Source of the DNA: Endomicrobium sp.
Lineage (GTDB): Bacteria; Elusimicrobiota; Endomicrobiia; Endomicrobiales; Endomicrobiaceae
DNA length: 13,249 nt
Direction: 5' to 3'
Assembly: GCA_031273645.1 (NCBI GenBank)
Contig: JAISRM010000173.1
Location: 1-13,249, forward strand
How positions within the stretch are numbered: position 1 is the stretch's first letter; every line of letters starts with the position of its first letter. Made by a program: the position numbers and the translations under genes. The notes under the pieces are model-generated. The model was given only the letters and a program-made list of their open reading frames with translations, was not told where the DNA came from and searched no databases. Positions 8,834 to 13,249 of the stretch are shown here, piece after piece.

Positions 8834-8907
8834 CGGGGAGTAGCGTAATTGGCTATCGCGCCTGCTTTGGGAGCAGGAGGCTGCAGGTTCAAGTCCTGTC
8901 TCCCCGA
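8834..8907 (+). tRNA. tRNA-Pro, anticodon UGG
   Basis: A 74-nt cloverleaf. The acceptor stem CGGGGAG (8834-8840) pairs with CTCCCCG (8900-8906), with discriminator A at 8907. The anticodon stem CCTGC/GCAGG (8861-8865, 8873-8877) encloses loop TTTGGGA with anticodon TGG at 8868-8870. The T arm has GCAGG/CCTGT around TTCAAGT. The C1-G72 pair and the A discriminator are typical of bacterial tRNA-Pro. CCA is not encoded; TGT follows. This tRNA marks the left edge of the accessory region. Confidence 0.96.
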
Positions 8908-9105
8908 TGTTTTTTGTATATGATTTGGTGCGGCGCTTGTCATTTGCGTTTCAATTCAAACTTCATCGCAGCGGCGCATCGCCAAAGCTTAAAATACTTT
9001 GCTGCAGCTTTCATTTTTATTTCCTTATATCCAGCCTCGCTTGTATTGCTTCCTGATTACAAATTTTGGAGGACAAAAGATAGGATAACATATTGCTTTT
9101 GTCAC

Positions 9106-9131
9106 TTCACCGACGTTATAAGCGTCGTGAA
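9106..9131. other. Fold-back (hairpin) in the gap
   Basis: CGACG 9111-9115 pairs with CGTCG 9123-9127 around a TTATAAG loop. The stem extends by four pairs (TTCA with TGAA) across a bulged C at 9110. No T run follows on either strand, so it is not an obvious terminator. Its role is unknown. Confidence 0.35.
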
Positions 9132-9151
9132 AAATAAATAACTTTCGTTAA

Positions 9152-9373
9152 AATTTAACAGGCGATATTTTAAGATTTTTCATAAATGATATTGTTTATG
9201 ATAAAGATTCAAAAAAATTTTACAAAGTCAAAAGATTTGCGGCGGCGGCAAGAAGGTTGATTTGCATATTAACGTCAGAAAACAACAAAAAAGAATTTGG
9301 TTTTAGCAATACGAAAAATCTTGTTCTTATAAAAAATCGCCAAGATTTAGCAGCAATAAAAAAGCAGTTATAG
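9152..9373 (+). pseudogene. Start-less open frame, possible 3' remnant of an unknown gene
   Basis: The frame is open from just after a TAA at 9149 to a TAG at 9371 (about 73 codons), with no ATG, GTG or TTG near its beginning. The translation looks protein-like: a segment DILRFFINDIVYD, then FYKVKRFAAAARRLI, then NTKNLVLIKNRQDL, ending in KKQL. I do not recognise the family. It could be the C-terminal end of a gene whose front has been lost, or chance. Confidence 0.3.
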
Positions 9374-9424
9374 AATAATTGGAGTTTTAAAATGATAGAC
9401 AATTGATATCGCAGTATAGATTTT

Positions 9425-9470
9425 ATATAACTTTATTGTATTATAATGCTAAAAAAATATAACTTTATTG
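9425..9470 (+). repeat. 14-bp direct repeat bracketing the -10 box of the ATPase gene
   Basis: ATATAACTTTATTG occurs exactly at 9425-9438 and again at 9457-9470, 32 bp centre to centre (about three helical turns). A TATAAT at 9442-9447 lies between the copies. The placement is what paired operator sites would look like, but the sequence is AT-rich and chance duplication is possible. Confidence 0.5.
9442..9447 (+). promoter_or_regulatory. Consensus -10 box (TATAAT) upstream of the ATPase gene
   Basis: A perfect TATAAT, with no clear -35 box 16-18 bp upstream. Initiation about 7 nt downstream would fall after ATG 9446, which argues that translation starts at ATG 9479. Confidence 0.4.
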
Positions 9471-9478
9471 GAATATAT

Positions 9479-10600
9479 ATGCATATAAAGAGAATACTTG
9501 AAACTAATTTAACAAATAAACTGCAAGACAATAAGGCTATTGTTATATATGGCGCAAGACAAGTGGGAAAATCTACTTTATTGCGTCGCTTATTTGATGG
9601 CGACAAAGATGTGTTGTGGTTATATGGCGACCAACCGCAAACGCAGGCTATTTTTGAAAATGCGAGCACAGAAAGGTTAAAAACAATCATATCTTCCAAG
9701 AAAATTTTAATTATTGATGAAGCCCAGCTAATTAAAAATATCGGGCTGAAAATAAAACTAATAACAGATTATATTCCAAATATTAAAGTTATAGCCACAG
9801 GGTCATCTTCCTTTGAATTGGCAAATAAAATTAATGAGCCTTTAACCGGTAGAAAATGGGAATATCAATTATTGCCGTTTTCTTTTAAAGAATTATCAAT
9901 GCAAACAAGCGTTGCAGAGGAACTTGGCAATATAGAGACTCGTTTAATTTATGGCTATTACCCTGACGTGGTTTTAAACAAAGGCAATGAGAAAGAAATA
10001 TTGCTTGAGCTTGCAAACAGCTATTTATATAAAGATATTTTACTTTGGGGAAATTTACAAAAATCAGATAAAATTACAAAGTTGTTGCAAGCTTTGGCTT
10101 TTCAGGCGGGTTCGCAGGTATCATATAACGAACTTGCTCAAATAGTAGGATTAAATATAAAAACTGTTGAAAAATATATAGAATTATTAGAAAAATCTTT
10201 TGTTGTCTATAAGGTATCGTCTTTTAGCAGAAATCTTAGAAATGAACTTAAAGCCAGCATAAAAATATATTTTTACGATAATGGCATTAGAAATGCTTTA
10301 ATTTCAGCATTTAACCCGATATCGTTAAGAGATGATATAGGCGTTCTTTGGGAAAACTTTATAATGAGCGAACTGCTTAAAAAAGATATGTATGCAAAAA
10401 ATTTTGCCAGACGATGGTTTTGGAGAACGAAGCAACAGCAGGAAATTGATTTAATACATGAAAGCGGCGGAGTGTATAAAGCGTTTGAGTTTAAATGGAA
10501 CAGTTTGAAAAAAGTTCACGCCGTCAAAATTTTTAAAGAGGCGTATCCTGATATAGAAGTTAATGTGATCAATAAAGACAATTTTATAGACTATATGTAA
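9479..10600 (+). CDS. AAA ATPase with C-terminal DUF4143 domain
   Basis: A 373-residue protein of the widespread AAA_14 plus DUF4143 family. Its biological role is not established; members are often found near mobile or defence genes. Seen: Walker A GARQVGKST at residues 25-33; Walker B ILIIDEAQ at 76-83; a TGSSSFEL sensor-like segment; LPFSFKEL; a winged-helix-like middle with VSYNELAQIVGLNIKTVEKYIELLEKS; and a C-terminal EID (322-324) followed by EFK (337-339), resembling the PD-(D/E)xK nuclease core. ATG 9479 is preferred over 9446: GGAA at 9470-9473 is 5 nt upstream, the family normally starts 20-30 residues before Walker A, and 9446 lies in the -10 box. It is 46 nt upstream of the cas1 fragment. 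The length is normal and both ATPase motifs are intact. Confidence 0.88.
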   Translation: MHIKRILETNLTNKLQDNKAIVIYGARQVGKSTLLRRLFDGDKDVLWLYGDQPQTQAIFENASTERLKTIISSKKILIIDEAQLIKNIGLKIKLITDYIPNIKVIATGSSSFELANKINEPLTGRKWEYQLLPFSFKELSMQTSVAEELGNIETRLIYGYYPDVVLNKGNEKEILLELANSYLYKDILLWGNLQKSDKITKLLQALAFQAGSQVSYNELAQIVGLNIKTVEKYIELLEKSFVVYKVSSFSRNLRNELKASIKIYFYDNGIRNALISAFNPISLRDDIGVLWENFIMSELLKKDMYAKNFARRWFWRTKQQQEIDLIHESGGVYKAFEFKWNSLKKVHAVKIFKEAYPDIEVNVINKDNFIDYM

Positions 10601-10646
10601 CATTTTTGCCCATCTTGCGACTTAAAACAGACGGAGACTTTAATGT

Positions 10647-11009
10647 ATGGCAAATAATCATATTATAAGCATAGAAAAGCCCGCCAAATTATCTGTCAAT
10701 TTGGGCCGCATTGAATTTTCCTTTATTGACTGCAATGAGAAACATTATTTTGCATCCGAAGACATTTCTGTTTTAATTTTATCGCATCACACAATCTCGT
10801 TGTCTGCGGCTGTGGCAAAAGAGCTGTCTCTTGCAGGAAGCGTAATAATTTACGCCGGAGACAACTATATGCCCGTCGGAGTAACTTTGCCTGTGGGGCA
10901 AAATGTTGAAGGCGCAAGAAAACCGCACTTGCAAGCAAAACATATTGCGAATCTTCAAAAATATTGTATCATTTTTTATAAAAAAAGTTATAACATAATA
11001 ATTGCTTAA
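10647..11009 (+). pseudogene. cas1: Cas1 N-terminal fragment (type II-like), catalytic domain missing
   Basis: Cas1 is the integrase that inserts new spacers into CRISPR arrays. The 120-codon frame starts at ATG 10647, with GGAG at 10633-10636. Residues 1-101 read like the N-terminal beta-domain of type II Cas1: ISIEKPAKLSV, EDISVLILSHHTISLS, ELSLAGSVIIYAGDNYMPVG and an LQAKHIA helix start. After residue ~101 (near base 10949) the sequence turns into low-complexity AT-rich DNA and stops. Intact Cas1 is about 290-330 residues, and the active-site Glu and His lie in the missing helical C-terminal part, so spacer integration is not possible from this piece. No cas2, cas9 or repeat array is in the window. 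The family call is from memory of the fold's sequence pattern; a small unrelated protein is the alternative. Confidence 0.7.
10945..10972 (+). promoter_or_regulatory. Possible promoter at the cas1 break point
   Basis: TTGCGA 10945-10950, 16 bp, TATCAT 10967-10972. It would transcribe toward abiEi, but the better match just downstream (11002-11030) is the more likely main promoter. Confidence 0.25.
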
Positions 11010-11030
11010 ACCGTATGCATTTATTATAAT
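11002..11030 (+). promoter_or_regulatory. abiE promoter
   Basis: TTGCTT (-35, 11002-11007), exactly 17 bp, then perfect TATAAT (-10, 11025-11030). Transcription would begin near 11037, about 22 nt before the abiEi ATG. The -35 box is part of the left arm of the inverted repeat and the -10 box lies between the arms, so a protein bound to the arms would block RNA polymerase. Confidence 0.7.
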
Positions 11031-11049
11031 TTGCATACGCTTTAAGCAA
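11002..11049. promoter_or_regulatory. Inverted-repeat operator for AbiEi autoregulation
   Basis: The left arm 11002-11019 (TTGCTTAAACCGTATGCA) and right arm 11032-11049 (TGCATACGCTTTAAGCAA) are complementary at 17 of 18 positions, with a 12-bp spacer. Known AbiEi antitoxins repress their own operon by binding inverted repeats in the promoter. The location directly upstream of abiEi, overlapping both promoter boxes, fits that role. Assignment to AbiEi is inferred. Confidence 0.72.
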
Positions 11050-11058
11050 GGTAATGTT

Positions 11059-11622
11059 ATGAAGAAAATCAAAGGTTATATAGAAACTAAAGAACTTACA
11101 GCAATGGGGCTTAGGGGTAATGATATAAAAAGCCTCTGCGACAATAATGAACTTATAAAGATAAAGCAAGGTCTTTACAGACAGTTTGGCATGTTTGGAC
11201 AGAACCAGAGCTTTGTTGACGTGTCCGTTGCTTATCCGAATGCAGTCATTGCAGGATTTTCTGCACTAGTATATCATAAACTTACAACTTTTATCCCGTC
11301 AAAAGTAACTGTCGCAATCCCCAGAACTGTTCGCGTGCCTAAACTTTTTTATCCTCCGACTAATGTTTTTTTTGTAAGCAAATCTTTTAACTATGGCATT
11401 ATGGAAGTTAAAGAGGGCAAGCATAGCTTCAAAATATACAATGCAGAACGAGCCGTTTGCGATGCTTTCAAGTATCGTAATAAAATGGGCATGGACATCG
11501 CCAAAGAAAGTCTTGTCGAATACATGAAGCGCAAGAATAAAAATATAAATAAGCTGTACGAAATGTCAGAGAAACTAAAAGTTAAAAAAATTATGGAACC
11601 TTGGATTATGGCATTGGTATGA
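11059..11622 (+). CDS. abiEi: AbiEi-family antitoxin / autorepressor
   Basis: Antitoxin of the type IV AbiE toxin-antitoxin system, which in studied hosts gives phage resistance by abortive infection. It neutralises the toxin's effect without binding it stably and represses its own operon. The 187-residue product opens with a winged-helix-like region (residues ~5-45: ELTAMGLRGNDIKSLCDNNEL, then IKIKQGLYR), the classic 'short helix-turn-helix then rGlY' pattern of AbiEi. The C-terminal part includes ALVYHKLTTFIP, AIPRTVRVPK and YNAERAVCDAFKYRNKMG, which match the conserved C-terminal antitoxin domain. ATG 11059 is chosen because AAGG at 11048-11051 is 7 nt before it; the upstream in-frame start at 11002 lies inside the promoter. 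It is short compared with the longest AbiEi proteins but in the normal range of the small subfamily. It is 4 nt from the toxin gene. Confidence 0.85.
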   Translation: MKKIKGYIETKELTAMGLRGNDIKSLCDNNELIKIKQGLYRQFGMFGQNQSFVDVSVAYPNAVIAGFSALVYHKLTTFIPSKVTVAIPRTVRVPKLFYPPTNVFFVSKSFNYGIMEVKEGKHSFKIYNAERAVCDAFKYRNKMGMDIAKESLVEYMKRKNKNINKLYEMSEKLKVKKIMEPWIMALV

Positions 11623-11626
11623 CAAT

Positions 11627-12487
11627 ATGACAAACAAAAATCTTTCTAACATCGCAGCTTCTGTTAAATCAAAACTTTTGAACATCGCCAAAAAGGAAGA
11701 TGTCGATTTCAATAATCTTTTGCTGCGGTATTTTCAGGAAAGGCTGCTGTATAGGCTTTCTATTTCAAAATATAAAGGTAGTTTTGTATTGAAGGGCGGA
11801 CTTCTTCTGATTGTTGTGGATGTGCCGACATCGCGTCCAACCGTTGATATTGATTTCTTGGCTGAAAAGTTAAAAAGCGACACGAAAAAAATAGAATCAA
11901 TCTTTAAAGAGATAGCCGGTATTGACCTGCCTGATGGGATTGTCTTTAATCCTGATGCCATAACCTCGGAAAGAATAAAAGAAGATGCTGATTATGAAGG
12001 CGTAAGGATAAAAATCACGGGCGTTTTGGGTCAGGTAAAACAGCAGGTTCAGATAGATTTTGGTTTTGGTGATGTTGTATATCCGACTAAGCAAGATATT
12101 ATGTTCCCGTCCATACTTTCTGAGGATAAGATTAAGTTAAAAGGTTATCCGCTGGAAGTTGTTATTGCGGAAAAGTTTGAGGCTATGGTAAAACTTGGTC
12201 TTATCAACAGTAGGATGAAGGATTTTTACGACGTTTATACCATACTAAAGAATTGTACCATTGATTTTGCCGACCTAAAACAAGCTTTAAAGAAAACATT
12301 TCACAACAGAGGTACGCAACTAACCGCCGAACCTGAGGCGTTCTCTAAGAAATTTTATGAAGATGCTATGAAAACAAGACAATGGTCTTCCTTTCTAAAG
12401 AAGAACAATCTCACGGGCATTCCTGAAAGTTTGGAAGAAGTTGCGCTGGAAATAAAAAAGATAATCTCGCCTATATTATTCAAGTGA
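11627..12487 (+). CDS. abiEii: AbiEii-family nucleotidyltransferase toxin
   Basis: Toxin of the AbiE system: a cytoplasmic DNA-polymerase-beta-fold nucleotidyltransferase. Relatives have been shown to transfer nucleotides to RNA, and AbiEii binds GTP. The 286-residue product has the family signatures: KGG at residues 56-58, then VDIDF with Asp74 and Asp76 (the metal-binding DxD), VQIDFGFGD, the EKFEAM segment with Lys183, and SRMKDFYD with Asp199 and Asp202. All expected motifs are present, so the enzyme appears active. The start at ATG 11627 is 4 nt after the abiEi stop with no strong ribosome site, implying translational coupling so that antitoxin is made first. A long inverted repeat overlaps its stop codon. 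Transcription is presumably from the operator-controlled promoter in front of abiEi. Confidence 0.9.
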   Translation: MTNKNLSNIAASVKSKLLNIAKKEDVDFNNLLLRYFQERLLYRLSISKYKGSFVLKGGLLLIVVDVPTSRPTVDIDFLAEKLKSDTKKIESIFKEIAGIDLPDGIVFNPDAITSERIKEDADYEGVRIKITGVLGQVKQQVQIDFGFGDVVYPTKQDIMFPSILSEDKIKLKGYPLEVVIAEKFEAMVKLGLINSRMKDFYDVYTILKNCTIDFADLKQALKKTFHNRGTQLTAEPEAFSKKFYEDAMKTRQWSSFLKKNNLTGIPESLEEVALEIKKIISPILFK

Positions 12488-12511
12488 CTGCAATTTGTAG
12501 TCGCTTGAATA
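12477..12511. terminator. 16-bp inverted repeat overlapping the abiEii stop codon
   Basis: The left arm 12477-12492 and right arm 12496-12511 pair over 16 positions (two G-T wobbles) around a 3-nt ATT loop. The stop codon (12485-12487) is within the left arm. There is no T run after the stem on either strand, so it is not a classical intrinsic terminator. It could act as a 3' end stabiliser, a weak bidirectional terminator or a protein site. Confidence 0.45.
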
Positions 12512-12563
12512 TAAAAATGAGTAAAACACGCATTCAAGACTTTGAGCAGGATAATTTGATTTC

Positions 12564-12582
12564 GCGATTTTGCGATTTTGCG
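12564..12582 (+). repeat. Short tandem repeat GCGATTTT
   Basis: Two full copies of GCGATTTT plus a partial third (GCG) in the intergenic region after abiEii. It is short and probably of no coding relevance. Confidence 0.5.
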
Positions 12583-12616
12583 CTTGGCAAGTGCTGTTTT
12601 AATTGTTAACATATAT

Positions 12617-12721
12617 CCCGCAGTAAGTTGCGGGCAGCAGCTTAGCTGCAAAATGTCGGCGCAAGCCGCAATTCAGGTTTAAAGAATCAGTTAACCGTTT
12701 ATACTGCGCAGCTTGCTGCGC
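12617..12721. other. Cluster of four small GC-rich hairpins
   Basis: Four fold-backs lie in about 105 nt of otherwise AT-rich intergenic DNA: CCCGCA/TGCGGG (12617-12634), GCAGC/GCTGC with TTA loop (12637-12649), CGGC/GCCG with a GCAA tetraloop (12657-12668), and GCGCAG/CTGCGC with CTTG loop (12706-12721). It could be a structured intergenic repeat element, a small RNA, or the leader of the downstream gene. None has a T run. Confidence 0.4.
12678..12705 (+). promoter_or_regulatory. Possible promoter for the SpoVG-like gene
   Basis: TTTAAA (12678-12683), 16 bp, TATACT (12700-12705), giving a start near 12712 and a ~36-nt leader. The -35 match is 4 of 6. The last hairpin of the cluster overlaps the predicted start point. 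Confidence 0.3.
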
Positions 12722-12747
12722 GCAGATTCATTTAAAGAAATACAAAT

Positions 12748-13249
12748 ATGCAAATTATACGTAAAGCGGTTTTTACCGCAATAATAGGTTTTGTTTTTTC
12801 TTTTACGGCCGGCGCTGAGCTGTCGGTTACAGATATAGAAAACAATAAAAACGGCATGTCTGTAACTTTTAACGCTTCGCTTAAAATTTCCGGTATTTCT
12901 CTTTCAGACGGAAAAATCATTTTTCCTGTTTATGCAAATAAGGGAAAAGTTTACAGACAATTTTCCGTTATAAAAAGAGACGCCGCGCTAAGTTTGTACA
13001 ACTCCTTAAAATCAAACATAGTTTCCAAAAACTCTTCCGCAATATCTTTTAAAATCAATAAATTTAAAATAAATAATAAAGAATCTTCAATAAAGGCTTT
13101 TGCTTCGGTAATTTTTGAAGACGTCCTTGAGACCGAGTGCCGCGTTATGGACGGCCGATACGGTTTATGGGTGGCATGGCCTTCTTCAAAGAACGGAAAA
13201 AATATTCAAAAACAGCTTGAATTTATTGATAAAACTTTAAAAATAAATA
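12748..13249 (+). CDS. Exported protein with tandem SpoVG-like domains (3' end outside the window)
   Basis: The frame is open from ATG 12748 to the window edge (167 codons, no stop), so the gene is incomplete. Residues 1-23 look like a Sec signal peptide: MQIIRK, a hydrophobic stretch, then AGA|E. Residues ~24-92 (LSVTDIEN...VTFNASLKISGISLSDG...RQFSVI) follow the SpoVG pattern of a 'V-T-D-I' strand, a hydrophobic strand, a DI-V-DG segment and a helix. Residues ~105-165 follow it again and more clearly: IKAFASVIFED, then CRVMDGRYGLWVAWPS, close to the conserved 'DG..GLFVAMPS' of SpoVG. SpoVG proteins are ~85-100 residues, cytosolic and nucleic-acid binding, so two copies behind a signal peptide is unusual. 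Only a weak ribosome site (AAAGAAA) precedes it. No function is assigned. Confidence 0.72.
   Translation, partial: MQIIRKAVFTAIIGFVFSFTAGAELSVTDIENNKNGMSVTFNASLKISGISLSDGKIIFPVYANKGKVYRQFSVIKRDAALSLYNSLKSNIVSKNSSAISFKINKFKINNKESSIKAFASVIFEDVLETECRVMDGRYGLWVAWPSSKNGKNIQKQLEFIDKTLKIN

Larger units (their letters stand above)
8908..9445. other. Gene-poor stretch between tRNA-Pro and the ATPase gene
   Basis: I see no intact gene here. An ATG at 8907-8909 overlaps the tRNA discriminator and reads MFFVY before continuing as unrecognisable sequence to a stop. A fold-back lies at 9106-9131. A start-less open frame occupies 9152-9373. At 9381 a GGAG site precedes ATG 9392, which reads only MIDN before a stop, as if a gene had been cut away just after its start. 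Together these look like decayed or rearranged DNA. Confidence 0.5.

Noticed and set aside
8886..8907. tRNA 3' end as an integration attachment site
   Set aside because: I looked for a second copy of the tRNA 3' end downstream within the window and found none; no integrase gene is present.
8914..9141. 75-codon plus-strand frame after the tRNA
   Set aside because: TTG start, no ribosome site, Cys/Phe-rich composition without a recognisable domain; it also overlaps the fold-back at 9106-9131.
9220..9402. 60-codon minus-strand frame
   Set aside because: Phe/Leu-rich translation of A-rich DNA with no motif; more likely the shadow of the start-less plus-strand frame.
12518..12610. Short plus-strand frame starting MSKTRIQDF after abiEii
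   Set aside because: About 30 codons, contains the GCGATTTT tandem repeat, no ribosome site and no known relative.
12355..12651. 98-codon minus-strand frame over the abiEii 3' end
   Set aside because: Opposes a well-supported gene and crosses its terminal hairpin; no domain resemblance.

Overview
The window looks like a chromosomal segment of a low-to-mid GC Gram-negative bacterium. An Elusimicrobiota (Endomicrobium-like) source is my best guess. It rests on the AT-rich coding style, a chlamydial-Pmp-like autotransporter sitting among housekeeping genes, and an exported SpoVG-domain protein. No 16S rRNA or other marker is present to confirm this, so the assignment is an inference.

Layout. 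Bases 1-2022 hold the 3' two thirds of valS (valyl-tRNA synthetase). A very large secreted protein follows at 2066-7420: signal peptide, three tandem Pmp-like beta-helix modules carrying GGA[I/V] and FxxN repeats, and a C-terminal autotransporter beta-barrel. Next comes a tight two-gene unit, rph (RNase PH, apparently lacking the usual N-terminal residues) and an RdgB/HAM1-type XTP/dITP pyrophosphatase, 1 nt apart. A tRNA-Pro(UGG) gene at 8834-8907 ends this conserved part.

Downstream of the tRNA the sequence becomes visibly more A+T-rich and has accessory character. About 570 nt contain only degraded coding traces. Then come an AAA ATPase with a DUF4143 C-terminus (9479-10600), an orphan N-terminal fragment of a type II-like Cas1 (10647-11009), and a complete AbiE-type toxin-antitoxin pair: abiEi antitoxin 11059-11622 and abiEii nucleotidyltransferase toxin 11627-12487. 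In front of abiEi is a near-perfect 18-bp inverted repeat. A consensus-like promoter is laid out across it, with the -35 box in the left arm and TATAAT between the arms. This is the layout expected for an autorepressed toxin-antitoxin operon. A 16-bp inverted repeat overlaps the abiEii stop codon, and a cluster of small GC-rich hairpins follows.

The window closes with a gene running off the right edge (12748 onward). It encodes a protein with a signal peptide followed by what look like two SpoVG-type domains in tandem, an unexpected location for a family known as a cytosolic nucleic-acid binder.

How the genes work together: the left part covers translation and RNA/nucleotide housekeeping (ValS, RNase PH, RdgB, tRNA-Pro) interrupted by a surface protein. 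The middle right is a small defence-type island next to a tRNA, holding a broken CRISPR adaptation gene and an intact abortive-infection/toxin-antitoxin system. No CRISPR array, transposase or integrase was seen.
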